Source of the DNA: Bimastos eiseni
Taxonomy: Eukaryota > Annelida > Clitellata > Crassiclitellata > Lumbricidae
Reading direction: 5' to 3'
DNA length: 64,000 bases
NCBI GenBank assembly: GCA_959347315.1
Contig: OY365811.1
Coordinates: 30,534,904-30,598,903, forward strand
In this document: positions 30,011 to 43,919 of the stretch, piece by piece
Layout of the letters: each line of letters begins with the position of its first letter
How positions within the stretch are numbered: position 1 is the first letter of the stretch
Notes under the pieces: generated by a model
Databases searched by the model: none
Told to the model about the DNA's origin: nothing
The model's input: the letters and a program-made list of their open reading frames with translations, nothing else
Made by a program: the position numbers and the translations under genes

Positions 30011-33000
30011 GGGCCAGGATCAGGATCAGGATTTTCCTAGAAAGATTGTTGCTTAAGTGATAGGACCTCTTACTTACGACACACGCAGTCTGGTTTCATG
30101 GACGCATCAGGGCATCGTCCGCAAACATCGTTAGGGACTGATGCGCCTTCCGGACTGTGCACGCGTACTGCGCATGCGTGCGCAAATGCAGGACCAGCTT
30201 CCTTACGTGAGACTTCTTCTCTGCTGCACGATCTTACGACAGAACATCGATGACGATGAACAATGGTGTATGAGGGAGGGACTTTCCCATGGTCATCATG
30301 ACATAGTAAGCGCATCTGAGAGGCTTAGGCCATCTGCTCCCCATCGTACAAGCTAAGTGCTCTAATCTCTCGGCTTCCCTGCCATACATGTATGAAAGAA
30401 TTTGTTGAGCAGAGTATCGCATATTGCAGGCAGTTATCTGGAATGAGTTTCACGATCTCCGCAACATTTGTCTTCTGCAATCAAGCGCGTCTATAACTTT
30501 CGTCCTAAACCACGTGACTTTCTCTCCCACCCGTAAAAGATGATAAAAACCTTTTCCCACGAGTACTGTTTAAACATATTCAATAAAATGACCCTCGTTA
30601 ACAAACTCAATTCTCAATCAAGTATAGGTTGCTATGTGCCAACCTTGAATAGGCGAAAATCATCATCATCATCATCATCATCATTATTTGCCTGCATGTG
30701 GTCATACTATTATGTATGTATATCAAGACAGTTAATTTTGATCTTACAAAGCGTTGTTTAATTTAATAACCAAAATCACGAAAACAACAGTCTCTATATG
30801 GAACTACATCTGGACTGCACCGTAATCGTACACTTAAAATTTATAAAGCGCCACTCTAAAGCGGACGAGCGCAGCGTCGCATCAGAGGTTGTCCAAAGAT
30901 CGATATCCAGTGGAAGTTCACAAGGGAGAGGATCAGAGGAGCAAAGTAATGGTTGGTAATGATGTCAGACACTGACTTATTACTGTAGCAATTATTGTGA
31001 AAAAGAACAGTGTCGTAAGTGGCCAGCTGCACGTGGACTGTATTATTATGTAAATACCGAAACATTGACGCAGAATGCAGAAGCAGGCCTAAATTGGATT
31101 GTCTATTCGACGTTAAGACTCCGAACCTCTTGTAAGTATTGCACAAGGTTACACGACCAAGTGTCGCATGATACGACAGAGTGCAGAAGATCATAAAAGC
31201 TGACGCTTCAGTCTTCAGAGAATTGACGAAGACCCGAATCCCACACAGACATGGCATTCATAGTTGAACTATGTGCAGCATAAAATCTACAAGCTGTCTT
31301 TGCACGATCCTGTTCTGATCTGGTAGACGTTGCAGGTGTAACGCTTTGCAAGATACATATTATACATAGCATGTGCCAGAATATAATGAGAAGTTCTTGC
31401 AATGAGAACCGAAGCCATAAAGCTGTTCCGTGGATAAATTTTACATGACGTGTGCTGGAATCAAATGCCAGTCAGACTGTGAACTAAGACACAGATGCAT
31501 TATAGCCATAAAGCAGGCTACTTAGACCAATACGCCATATTATACAAATACAAATCTGCGGCCTCTAAAGCGAGTCGATGGTTCTGAAGCTGGAAAAAGA
31601 CTGCACTTAATTCGAAGGCAGGCGACGTAATCCAGTTTGACTGCGCAGTCCAACTATTATGTCTGCCAACGGACATACGAACAGACAGACAAACAGACAT
31701 ACATACGGACGGACGGTAGATAAATAGATGATTGGCCACTCTACAGACAGAGGGACATACACACAGAGGGACTACTCACAAGCAGTAGAAGGTCATGACT
31801 CTATTAGACCTAAGTTTATCTATTCGTCTAGGGCTTAAATGCGCACAATGAATGTTGCATGAATTGGAATTTTAAGAAAAAATTACTTGTTAACGCCACA
31901 CAGGTCAAGGTCACAGTGACTGCATGCTTCATGACCAGGCACTCAATATATAATAAGACCTTGAGCGTCTCCATGTTGCATCAATGTCTGTTGACTCGTG
32001 CACTTTACTCCCTAAAGTATAGTAACCTTGAAAAGGCGCTATATGAATTTACGTATGCATTAATGATTTCCTTGCAAATATTATTAAAACATCGTCGCCG
32101 TTACTCTCTTCATCCTATGATTGACAAATGTACAATATCAGGGGGGACTGAGGGGTGGGGGGTAGGTAAGTTGCTTGACGTCAATAGAAGAGGACAGACG
32201 AAAAAGGGTTTCTATAGAGAAATGCTCTGACTATCATCAGTTCATAGGAACAAGAGAAGACGACTTCAATATCACTCAGAAATAATGGATGACCATATCA
32301 AGGCAAATGCATCGTCGACCAAGATCTTTAAACCCGCTCCTCAGTAAACGAACATGTATGCGAATGTCTACCTCCATTGCTCCGTCCGTCTGTTCATTTG
32401 TCTGTCTGCTTAGCTGCCTCTATCCGTCCGTGGAACTTTCTGTCAGTGTTATTACAGTTTCTTTTTCTGCTGATTTTCTAATCTTTGTGTAATCACTTAA
32501 GACCGTCTGCATATACATCCCCTAGACATATATATATATACATATATGTACGTGCGTGCATGCATTATTTTATACGTATGCATGTATAGTTATATATATA
32601 TATATACATAATATTATAATTATGGCTACTCGTAGATATGTGAGATTCTTCGTTGCCGGATGACATACCGGTGTGGATTACTATTAGACATTTTGTGCTG
32701 TAGTACAAGAGAAGCCATAGTTGTTAACGTCCGGCTTTATAATTAGACTGCCAGAGATTGCTCTGAATATAGATTTATCAGTCGTGGCGCCAGATACATT
32801 TGCCAGATATACCAGATTCTCGGTCCATTTACGTTGGTCGTATGAATTTCAGTGTTTTTGTATGTTTGTATATACATATAAATATATATATTTATATGTA
32901 TATATATACAAATTTATGCATGACATTGCATATAATCACGTATGTGTGCATGTATGCACTTACGTATCTACGTATGTACGTATGTGCGTATGTGCGTATG

Positions 33001-33116
33001 TGCGGATGTACGTATGTACGCTTATACGCATGTACGTATGTACGTACGCATGTAGGAATGTTGCCGACATTTCGGAGACTATAAAATGGATTGAGTTGAA
33101 AAACAGTTATAAAATA

Positions 33117-33650
33117 TAGGGTGACACAAAAGTTCGTTCACCGTTTTCATTTTGTCAGTGCATACACTAGTCAGATGAAAGATATTGGACTTTTATAAAC
33201 GCTGAGAGATAAAATACTCCGAAAGTTCTTAATAGAGGAGGTATCCAGAGAGCTTTTGTGGCTAATCCTTCTGTCTTATGCGTGACGGAAATGTATAGTC
33301 TAGCCACCTAGTCGCCACAGCTGATATAACTAAGCCAGCGTGCACCGTCCAGCTGAAAAACTCTCAAAAAATAACTTTCGTTGCATAACACGAACGCTGG
33401 CTTTGCGCATTGCTCAAGAATGTTTGTAATGCAGTACTGAGAGTTCAGTCTGGTACCATTTGGCAAAAAATGAGGACTTGTGAGACCCATAGCCGTCATC
33501 CCACCCCATAAAAATTATCATCATTGAAGGACCAAACTTCATCTTTGGAGTAGCGTTTTGTGCATTCGGTAGGCCGACATAAAACGCCTTGAACGGAGAC
33601 TCATCGGTCACATAGAAGCCAACGTACCTGTCTGCGAACAGAGAACCTTA
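33117..33650 (-). mobile_element. Partial Tc1/mariner copy, same family as 9043-10211
   Basis: TAGGGTGACACAAAAGTTCG at 33117 is the reverse complement of the right end at 10211. Inside, the minus frame reads VTDESPFKAFYV, NAQNATPKMKFGPSM, MGWDDGYGSHKSS and WYQTELSVLHY, parallel to DESPF ... MMWGVM ... HFVPNG in the other copy. A segment between the DDE middle and the 3' end is deleted, and the 5' half with its terminus is missing. Confidence 0.8.
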
Positions 33651-35050
33651 TTTTGAGTTACGTTGAATTACTGTTATCAGTTGTAGAAGGTTTGAATGAA
33701 TGGTTTGGAATGAATGAATGAATTTATAGCCAGTGGTATAGCCTAATTTTATGTGGTATGAATTCTATCAATTCTTGTGAGAGAAGATAGGCACTATGAG
33801 TATGTCAAGAACTCATGATAGAAATCTTGACTATTATGTTTCCTGGTCTGTGACAGAGAGAAATTATTTTCTATCCATTCGAGTTTTGCTTTTGTAAGAG
33901 TAGATGAATATTAATATTGCACGAGAAACTGGCCTTAGAGAATCGAGTAGATGAGGCAACTTTATAGTCGCTGTACTGTATCCGTATAATAGAGTTTGTT
34001 AGTCCCACGAGCCTTGTATGCGTTTGACTGGCTGTACACACCTGTATAGCATTGTGAAAGGTTGATCGTAGAACTGAATGGGTGGGGAGGAAATTGACAT
34101 GTGCGATGGTCCTCAGTTACCTGGGTTTAGTAGCTATAAGGTTTGGTTATTTTGGATGCTGTTATAACGTAGCAATATATGGCTAAATAGCCTATATAGC
34201 GTTGGAAATGGTGAAGTGTTGGTGTGTGAATTTTTATCAGTTTCTATGTGTTTTAAGTCGACTGGATGGCTAATGGATATAAAAGAATTTATGCAGCGCC
34301 TCTACGCATCCAGAAAGGGTTGGTTGTTGCGCGCTTAATGTGATGCTGCATATTAGTGAACCCTTCCTTGTCGCACAAGGGAGGGTAACGCTGTAAGAGA
34401 TGCTGCTTATTATAGTTGCTTATTGACAGATGCCGCATATTTCTTGAGCATGATATATTATCGTATGAATTGATATCTGTATTGAGAGTATTTCTGAGAT
34501 ATTGATTAATATTACCATGTTAATATTCTGTGAGGAATTAGGACGCATTTTGTTATGCTGTATTGGTTTATGGTTTGTTGTGTTAACCATTGGCATATGT
34601 TGGGTCAAGGTTATGTAAGATAAGATGCCGTTCATGCATACGATTCCTTCCGATGTAGCGAATTATGTCAGCCTATCCTTTGTCTGAGACGGTAAAAGAG
34701 GGATGATCTACAAATCTTAACTTCATGTGCCATTTTATGTGATCTTAGACCTAGGCCATATAAAATCAAACTGCCTGTTAAAGATAACAAGAACTTCATC
34801 CCTCGAGTGCTATACAGAACTCTTATGTAGAATGTCCAACGAATTCTCGCATTTATTATAATTTATTATAATATCATCTGAAACTCGATTGAATCAGACT
34901 ATGGTACTAAGCAACCGACATATGTTGTAATGGTTTGCGGTATGACATTCCATGTATATCAATAAACGAATATTCATTTATTTATTATAATGTGGTCGAA
35001 CATCTAGTTAAGTACTACTATATGTAGGCTACATGAGTGTACACAAGTAC

Positions 35051-35098
35051 CTCTGAATCTGAGGATCGTTTGATGCTACTGCGATTAATGCTGGGACT
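35051..35098 (-). CDS. Candidate further upstream receptor exon (ectodomain)
   Basis: On the minus strand CATCTTGTCAG precedes 48 bp that read (x)VPALIAVASNDPQIQ(R) and end at CAGAG/GTACTT. Receptor guanylate cyclases have an (I/V)P..... NDP.(L/I) block at this place in the ectodomain (after the Trp-Asn of the first lobe). The match is short and the pyrimidine tract weak, so this could be chance. Confidence 0.25.
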
Positions 35099-38000
35099 CT
35101 GACAAGATGTTTTTCTGTTTACACTCTGGCTGGGACCTCTGACGAGAACCCTTTGAACTTGAGTTGCGATCAGTATGTAGCAATATGTATGTATATGTAT
35201 CTGAGTGTAGCCTAATCTAATATGAATGTGTAGCGAATGTCTTGCATTCGTATTCATCTGTATTAGGCACGATTTGCTCGATCAGATAACTCCTTATAAG
35301 ATGCTTGACTATATATATACTATAGAGTCAGATATTTATGTTCTATTGTTTCTGTAGAAAAATATAATAAATCCACGTCCCAGCATCAAACGTATGGAGT
35401 CCAGCTAAGAAAAATGTTGAATTAGAGCTTGGTTCATAATCGTGTGGTTCAAGGGAGAAGAGTTTTACGAATTGCAACAGACGACAGCGAGATCTCGATA
35501 GTTGTACGGTTTAAGACGAAGTTAAAGAAGAACTCACATGTGCCAATCCAAATAGTATAATGTAGAGAATATTGATGCAGTTTATTTATAAAAAGACTTC
35601 GGCCTGTTAGTCTATCGTTGATCACGGCTTTTGGATCACGTCATTAGTGTAATGAGAATGGAATGATTAGCAAAAACGTTGATGTGATATTAATGGACGA
35701 ACTGTAAGTAGGGGCCTATATTCGTTAAGAGATATTCGTTATTTGGGAGCGGATTTATTCTCGTGTGAACTGTGAACTCATTCAGTATTCAGTTGTCAGA
35801 GAATAGTTTATTAAAAACCTTCATCATGACGATCGAGGTCCTTAATAAATTCTATTTGGTTTGTCTTATAAATGCAGTAAAAGCTATTTATCTGTTGAGG
35901 AGAATAGTTGATGAAAGTGACGATTGGTCTCAGCACGTTCGTCAGGGAAAATTTCTATGCAACATCCTACGGGAGAGCTGGCGAAAATAGTTTCTTGCTT
36001 TAGGGACAACCGTTGAGGACTATTCGATGCTGTCAGTTCGGGGTATAATCGGTGCCATGCATTGCAACCAGGGAGATCAAATAACACAGAAGTAAAATAG
36101 ATTCATTTCAATGCTTACTTATGTATATTATTATAGGGCATAGGATTAATATAGTACAGTTCATTAACGAATTGTTTTGAAGACTAAAGGTGGGATATGG
36201 TTGTTGGTACTGTTTAGAAAATAATTCTCTACCTTCTGTTTAGATCGAAGGAACCAATTTAATGAAAAAGCTTATTATCAAGCAACCATCTGTTTTTCTC
36301 CAGTCTGTTCATTATCAAAGCTAATGATAATTTATGTATGTGTGTACACGTACATATCTGGCTATATGCTTGCAGAGCAGTCCTCAGGTAATTTGTTCCT
36401 CTGTTTCCTACCTTCCTCTTTTCTCTACTGCTTCCCTCATTCATAACTTCCGCAATTCCTCTCTCTTCATGCACATGTGTATCTCATAGTGCTTTGAACT
36501 CTTGAATGTTCCATGGATTCGATGGTCTTTCTATTTCCCTTTTCTCAATCTCTTCCATTTTCTCCTTCAATAGTTCTACCTATGATGTATATATATCGTA
36601 TTCCACCTGTCTGCTCTCAGTGCTCCACTTCATGAATCCTTTGCTAGCTTAGCTCATTCCCCTTCCAATCATTTGCTGCTCCTACTTCCATCCATCCATC
36701 CATTCATACACTCTTCACTTTCCCTTCCATTTCGTACATCCATCTTTCTAATTTTACCTCCACCCTTCGTTACCTACATCTCTCTTTCGCTTTCTGCTTA
36801 AACAACCGTGTTTTTTAATCATATCACTTTACTCAAAAACAATCCTTCTGCCTTACAAATCATTTGATAGTTTCACTATTGCCAGCAACAAGTGCTTCTC
36901 CCGTCGAATAGCGCTGAATATATCACCGCCTTAACGCCGCTAATGACTATTAGAGCGTGAATTATTCAGCGCACAGCGTCCAAGCATTCCCGATTCACTC
37001 TTAAGAATGCTGAGATGTCCCTCGGATTCTCTGGTCGCCGGAAATCGAATATCTCCTTCCGGTTTCCTATTACAGTGGCGATGGAATAATCGCGTCACAC
37101 CGGATGAGAAGAAGAAGACGAGAGTGAATTAAGAAATTTCTTTACCATTGGGTAACGTTCTTATGTGAGGTCATGACCCTTATGAACTATGTGCTAAAAG
37201 CAACAGGTACACAGGCATGCATGCATCCATACTCACCTCCGATACATAAAGAAGTAAACGCAAGGGGAGAGAGAGAGTGTGTGTAAGAGAATGCAAGAAG
37301 ACAGAGCAGTCAGATGTACACGTACATAAAGAAGGAGACAGCAATAGAATCTGAATGACCGAGGAGTATGGAGAAGTATAGAGAAGGACATTAAAACATG
37401 CGATTATCGTCGTCGTGGTCATCGATATTCTGACGGAGTTGCAAAGGATGGTTAGGTAAGCCAGAACTTCAACAGAGGAGTCCTTAAAACGTTTCAATCA
37501 TCACGAACTGTGAACTAGAGAGTGTGACTCGGTAATTGGAAAGGCCGTAATACCGCGGTTACCTCGATAAACTCCTCAGTGATGGTGTCAGAAGAGGCGG
37601 TAATACCGTGGGATGGTAGAAGAACCTCTCTTTTGTGGACGATCTTCTATGACTCGAGTTCAATTATCTTCTCTCAATGACTTTCTCTCTGATTTCTTTA
37701 TCTCATTTTCTCCGACGGTCCTAGCAACTCGCAATTACTTGCAAATACTTTTAATTGCTTCAATTACTGTTCATTGTTTTCATTTATCACAATTACTTTC
37801 ACTAACTTTCAATTACATCAGCAGAGTCTCATTCTTCAAAAGATTGTGCGTTTAGTATCTCGAGATTTTGAATATAATTATTGGTTAAGGTTGACGAGTC
37901 ATCTCGCTAGGCGGCGGTTGTTAAAATGAGATTTATATCGTAGAGTAATGAACGCCAGGCGTGGCTGCGACAGTCAAATTCGTAATAACTTGTCATCATT

Positions 38001-39589
38001 CGTTCATACTGTACTTGTAATCATACTACGGTTTGTCAGTATGAAATTAAGTGAAAATTAGCATTACTATCGTAGCTCAAACCGGCATGTATCCAATTGA
38101 ACTGCAGCCCATTAACAATTCAAACGGATGTTTTGTCCATAGTCCTCCTCTGTCTTACTGATCCTGGAATCCAACCTGCAACGTGTCTTTCCGAATCCAT
38201 TGCTTCTTGCCGTCTTCTCCACTAACCTCCTCCTCCGATCACTTTCTACTCATCGTCCATTCCACATTCTGCCGCGCCTCGCAGTCAATCACATCATCCT
38301 CGGATTTCTCTGTCTCTTGACTTTGTCATCTCTTTCCTTACGGTAGATTTCGTAAGGCAGACCAGCGTCTAAGTAACAATTACTTCACTTACCACTCAGC
38401 TCCCTTTTATCTATTGCTAGGCCTACATGCATATCATTCTTCGGCCCACACTATCAGTTAGCCCTTTACCCGTCTTCTCCTGTGTTACCTTGGCATGTAT
38501 GTCCTGTATTCTTTCCTTTACAGTCTTGCCTTCTCCTCCACCCTCTCCGCTCAACCATGCACTTGATCAGAGAGTCACTCGACAAGCGCAACCAATTCTA
38601 TTTTATACTAGGCACGATCCCATTACGTAAAACGACAGCAAGCAGGAGATTAACGATAAGTCGGCACGCCAATGTTTAACGACGCTATAAAGTTTGTTAG
38701 AATCGACAAATGTTTCAAAAGGATAAATCTTCTTCGGTTGAAAGTTCGGCAGCAATATACAAACGAAAATGTAACTTCTACGGCCAAGCGCGTACAAAAT
38801 TTGGCGAGTAAAGACTTCTGCGTGTGCGCAACCCTTGGCGCATGCGCACTGTTAAAAACACCGGAAAAATTTGTTAAAATGCGTCGTGAGAGTCGGTTAG
38901 GGTTAGGGTTAGTGTCGTTTTAGACATAATTATGCGAACAACTTTCGGCCGCAGAAGTTTTTTTTTCGTGCGTTGAAACATGAGAGGCCAAAATTTCAGC
39001 CGCAGAAGCTCCACGCATTTCAATATAGGACCTACTATACCTTTATGTAGTACACGAAAATTCTGATAAAAATCCTTTGTCCACCGAATATATATATATA
39101 TATATATAGTTGTCTATATGCCAGGAACCATTAATAGGTCTACTGTAACTAGATGAACAGAGCTGATTAGGCCAAGTCTTAGGAACTCGAGCTTCGAATC
39201 TTCCGGTCTTCTCAATCAAAAATCTGTCAATGGAATCTCTTTTCGTATCAAGTTCTCCAATGTGCTTTCAGATTATCCTGATCATTTCCCCGTCGCTTAC
39301 TCTTTTTTAGATGAGCCCCTTTCTCTCTAAACCCGGGTTCCCATTGAAGATGAGTTTCGCGAAATCCGATCGTCTGAACAACCGATAATCGGCTTCAGCG
39401 ATTCAATCGCGCAAAGGATACTTTTCATCTAAACTCTGTCTTGCATGATACAGTCTTACACTACTCCATACCTATGTAGCGTAAAGCGTTACTTTACGTT
39501 ACATTACATTAAATTTTCCAACGCTATATCATCTTGTCTTACGCTAAATGAGAAAATAGTTACTTACGTTAATGAGAAGAGGAGTTAGA
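35099..39589. other. Non-coding stretch
   Basis: No exon recognised. It contains CCATCCATCCAT repeats near 36690, short GA microsatellite near 37265, a TA run near 39090 and one copy of the repeat paired with 42470-42780. Confidence 0.4.
38735..38935 (+). repeat. Dispersed repeat, copy 1 (matches 42480-42770)
   Basis: The shared frame reads NVTSTAKRVQNLASKD ... GACALLK and is followed by GTCGGTTAGGGTTAGGG. Copy 2 has TVTSTAEHVQNLASED ... GTCGLLK and the same TTAGGG-containing end. Confidence 0.7.
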
Positions 39590-39599
39590 CAGGCAACTC

Positions 39600-41090
39600 A
39601 ATTCAATTCAAGCCTTTTTTTGTTTCAATCATTACTCATAACAAGCAGGAGAGCAGGAACAAATGCGATTGATATATTTGACAAATCAAACAATAAGTGG
39701 CAACATTAAAATCAGAAAAATAAGGAGATCTGAGGGATGGCGAAGAAAAGGTGAGTCAGATAGGGACACGTCCCGCTAACTCTGACAATCTTTTACAAAG
39801 GAAGAAATGGATGGCGAAGATGACGGAAAGAGATAGTGACCTCAGTAAGGACTGACGCCAAAAATATCTGAACGTGAGAGCCTTAATTGATGAAAAAAGG
39901 TTGTTTAACATACAAACAAGATATATTTGTGCATGCTGAAATTCGCTTGTTTCGACGAACATCTGAAGATTGGCTTAACAAATAATTATGTCCCACCAGA
40001 CCAAATGCAATTTCGCCGCAACCAAATGGGTTTTTTCTAAACAAAGTCAGGATTTTCAGTTGAAAGACTTCTCAACAATCACTGAAAATGTCGCTGAATG
40101 GTTTTTATTGCTTCTAAGTAAACGCTGTTTTAAATATTCTACATCATATTTTCAAAACCGCAGTTTTCCAGTCTCGCGACCGTCTCGAGATCAAGATCGC
40201 GGTCTCGAGACCACATTCCTGGTTAGAAGAGGAATAGAAGGGACTCACAGCAAAGAGTAGAAAAGAAAAGAATAATAAGGAAGAGAGAGGATAGGAAAGA
40301 ATAGATAAGTTAAGAGAAGGGAGCAAGTGGGTCATAAGGAATAGTGCAATATAAGAACAAACGTAAATAACAACAAATAAATAAAAGCTGTAAGTAAGTT
40401 GACTAAAAGAAACATTTTTGAATTTTTTTAAACGAACCAATTGAAGGTAACCCAGTCACTTCATTAGGCAGACTGTTCCACTGGGTTAGGCCGATGATAG
40501 GCCTATTTAATAGAAAATTATTTGAATCAGGTACTGGCAAAATGATCTGGATACTTATGAGGCAATCTGGTTGAATATCATGACTATTGAAGCACAACTT
40601 AAATTATTTTTGAAAAAGAGGTTTGGAAGAAGGTCATGGTGATACCGATACATAAAAAGACAAACTTGATATTTGTTGATGTTTTATAAGGACAGTAACG
40701 GATGAGTAATGAGTAAAGGATTCATGCTGGTTCGCCAGAGGACATCATATAAATTATTATTCTAATGGCTCGCTTTTGCATAATGAACATGAGATTTAGA
40801 TGACTTAAAATTCGAATCCCAGGAGATATTGCTATAACAGAAATAAGGTGATGTTAGAAAGTGACATAAATGAACTAAAGTTGATTTCGATAAACTGTTT
40901 AATTCTGAGCAATATACCAATACTTTTAGAGATTTTCTTGGTTACAGCTCCTTCCAAGTAAGGCAGTCATCAACTACAATGTATTACATCCAGAAATTTG
41001 GAAGATTGTGCAGATGCAATAAGTGGATCATTGATGAAAAGGGGACGAAGTCAGACGCAGGCAGAGTATTTTATTCTGCAGACAATGGTG
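39600..41090 (-). mobile_element. LINE relic (CR1/L2-like), 3' half with 3' UTR
   Basis: On the minus strand broken frames give AVTKKISKSIGIL.RIK (about 40,900), SSVTVLIKHQQISSLSFYVS and the end GLTQWNSLPNEVTGLPS, SFKKIQKCFF (stop near 40410). These correspond to the connection and C-terminal part of CR1/L2-type reverse transcriptase ORFs. The 3' UTR then runs to about 39600 and ends AAAAAAAGGCTTGAATTGAA. Multiple stops and frameshifts. Confidence 0.75.
40155..40215. repeat. Imperfect inverted repeats of GGTCTCGAGACC type
   Basis: GTCTCGCGACCGTCTCGAGA and TCGCGGTCTCGAGACC form overlapping self-complementary blocks within the LINE 3' UTR. Confidence 0.6.
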
Positions 41091-42352
41091 GGCATACAGA
41101 GAGAGAGAGAGTTACAAACTGAAAAGAAGCAGACAACTTGAGATAGGCTAGGCCAAGGGGTTTGTCCAGCGAAAGGCAAATAATGCCAATTCCATTTACG
41201 GCATTGTAGAGTAACGTAATATGCACTGTCATGTATGATCAGATGATTTTATGGTCTTGAATAAGGCGCTAGATGTATGTACACTATTTCATCTGTGAGA
41301 TACTACCTTACACATGTCACGTGACATAGTGTGCACAATGAACACAATGAACAGAGGCGTTCTGTTTGCTCATCACAACAAGATGTGACATCGAGATCTA
41401 CCCCTAACCATATAGTATTGTGATGACCAAGTATCTCCTAATCAATCTCAAGAAGCGTTGCACTGGCTTCCTACCCCGAACGCATTATCACATCTGAGAT
41501 CCTCTTGCAGGATCGCTGGATCGGGCTTTCTACGTCGGCAACGCCCACAGAGAGCTTTGTTTTCCAGTCCCGAGTCAACCGGATTGGCGATTGTCACGCT
41601 CTGCAGCACTCGAAGATGCGCGGGGGTGGCGAGGCTGTGGACCAAATAAAGCCCACACGTCTTTTCATTTGCTAGGTGTCGGATAAAAATGGCGAATGAC
41701 AAAATAGCGCTATATAATGCTATGATATTTTCTCGCACGTTCTTGGATATAACTGAATTTCGTATTTCCGTATTTCATTAGCTGTTCGCATTTAAATCCT
41801 CATAATCAAAGTGCTTCAATCGCAGAAAAAGAAAGCCTCAGTTGCTGTATTTTGGCCAACGATGCTGACAGGACGGACGAAATGTGGACGAGGCAATCAC
41901 GTGTAAGTACCCTAAGGCAGCTTTTGAGAGAGATTTAGAAAATGCTGGGATCGAAGCATAAGTCTTTCGGATCATATTCACGCTCCTGAACCCGCAAATA
42001 ACGAAAGCGCGAAGGTTATTGCAACCATTCTAAATAACCCTGTAACTGGGGTTGAGACGTGAGCGGAGATACGAATTACATCTGAAAGCAAATAGGCCTA
42101 CGTGCTCTTGAAGACTCACATGAAAGCGACCGTCCACACATACAACGAACGTTCTCTAATGAACTGTTCAAGGGGAAATATCAACAAATGTAGAACTATT
42201 AAACATGTTTGGCACTGATACTGGATATAAACATCAATATCAACGTAAAGGAATACATGAACGAATACATTTCTTTCTTGAATATGAGACATTGCATTGG
42301 TTGTCCTATCCACCACTGCATTGAGTATAGCAGTCGGTAACCGGATAATTCG

Positions 42353-42470
42353 TCACAGGGCAATTCGTAGCGGAAAATTCGTCACAGGGCAATTCGTCGC
42401 GGAAAATTCGTCACAGGACAGCTCGGAGCGGACAATTCGACGGAGAAAAATGGAAAATTCGTCGCGGTAA
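42353..42470 (+). repeat. Short tandem repeat (AATTCGTCACAGGGC / AATTCGTCGCGGAAA units)
   Basis: Four imperfect units of about 28-29 bp alternating GTCACAGGGCAATTCGT and CGCGGAAAATTCGT. Confidence 0.8.
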
Positions 42471-42479
42471 ACTTTAATG

Positions 42480-42770
42480 TGTAAGTTTGGCCGTAATAAA
42501 AACAAAACAGTTACTTCTACTGCCGAACACGTACAGAATTTAGCGAGTGAAGACAGCTGGTCATCCGCAAACTTTGGCACATGCGGACTGTTAAAACCAA
42601 ATAAAATTGATAATATACTTTATTTAGGATCGGTTAGGGCCAAGTTAAGCATCGTAAGTGTCGGTTGCGGTCAGCTTAATTAAGCATCGTTAGGGTCGGT
42701 TAGAGCCAGGTTAAGCATCGCGAGGGTTGGTTAGGGTCAGGTTATGGTCAATGTCGGTTTTAAAATCAAA
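42480..42770 (+). repeat. Dispersed repeat, copy 2, with GTTAGGG-rich end
   Basis: Homologous to 38735-38935. Its right part repeats TTAAGCATCGTTAGGGTCGG three times (42640-42740). Confidence 0.7.
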
Positions 42771-43627
42771 ATGCAACATCATCATTCTAGCTATTACCAT
42801 GATTCCTTTAAAATGTATCATTGAACGGGCTTTCTGGACCATCAAGCCCATGAGATACGTAGACCTATGAAGGAATACGATATAACAGAATTACACACGA
42901 GGCACCATCAATCAATATCCATAACGATCCCGCCCTATCTATAAACCACAATAACCCTAAAAATAACCCTAACCGACCCTCACGAAGCTTACTTTTTAAT
43001 AAATGAGAGAACAAATCAAATTAAATATTTTTTCAGGCTATATTGTTTGGCGGTCAATTAACAGACAAGTACCGAAATATCTTTCCAATGCATATCCTCA
43101 ATTGGTTGCGGAGAAAGAGGATAGCCCGGTCTGACATTTTATCGAGCTATCTTGTACGTAGGATGGATATCGTGACCTGCGCCAAATTTGTCGTTTAAAT
43201 TTGCTTTTCGCCCATATCGACATTTTTCATGTTCTGTGTGTGTAGCATATCATCGTAACGATCAACAAAGGTTCCTTCACGCATTACAACAGAACGCAAT
43301 AAATGCCGTTTTAACCCTACTGTGCAAAGGGCGTCTCTTTACCCACAAACTAAAATGGGAAGTCTTTTACGGAGCATTTCTACCCTTGGATGTCACGGGT
43401 AGGCTACCTGACGTCACTTAACACTTTCGATTGGCGTCACGTCTAGTGGCGACGATCTAGAAGGGCGTTAGCGGATAATTTAGCGCCTCTGATCGGTATG
43501 ATAGTGGGATGGGAAAAGGATCTGTGGAGATTAAGCGATCAGGAGAAGACGATCCACAGAGAAACTGCGTATACCTGTGAATTATGCAAATTTTATGTCG
43601 TCAGAGACAGAGAGACGGAGAGAGACT

Positions 43628-43919
43628 CAGGGGCGTCACTAGGGGGATGCGGGGGGTGCGGGCCGCACCGGGTGACACCATCAAGGGGTGACACCAAAAT
43701 AAAAAAATTGCAAATTTGACAAAGCAGACATAGCTCTGTCTAGTCGGGTTTCATAACCGTTCATTGTTAAATACATGAGCAGGCACAGGGTGCCACCATG
43801 CAGAGCGTCTGGTGCTTAAATGAATAAGACTCAGAGCTCAGAAGACCATGGTGAAAGTCTAGAGGGGTGACACCAAGAGTTTACCGCACTGGGTGACACC
43901 AACCCCAGTGACGCCACTG
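43628..43919. mobile_element. 292-bp hAT-type MITE with perfect 8-bp target duplication
   Basis: Ends CAGGGGCGTCACTAGGGG and CCCCAGTGACGCCACTG are inverted repeats. GAGAGACT flanks both sides (43620-43627 and 43920-43927). The interior repeats GGGTGACACCA four times and has no transposase. Confidence 0.92.

Larger units (their letters stand above)
26793..35050. other. Region upstream of exon a without a secure exon
   Basis: About 60-90 residues of ectodomain should be encoded between exon a and the candidate exon at 35051-35098, but I could not identify them. The stretch holds microsatellites, retroposon tails (28610-28660, 30842, 32034) and a mariner fragment (33117-33650). Confidence 0.4.

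Noticed and set aside
30080..30315. Minus-strand frame with CGRCPDASMKPDCVC ending at a perfect GTAAGTAAG donor
   Set aside because: No acceptor, no signal peptide and no match to the receptor ectodomain. A strong donor alone is not enough.
30856..31257. 133-codon minus-strand frame
   Set aside because: It begins in a retroposon tail (GCGCCACTC), has no recognisable domain and no splice-consistent partner.
38890..38915. Telomeric repeat
   Set aside because: Only two to three TTAGGG units inside a dispersed repeat, not a telomere or interstitial telomeric block.
41448..41738. GC-richer 96-codon minus-strand frame
   Set aside because: No domain recognised. It overlaps an AGCGCTATATAATG retroposon tail, so it is probably repeat-derived.
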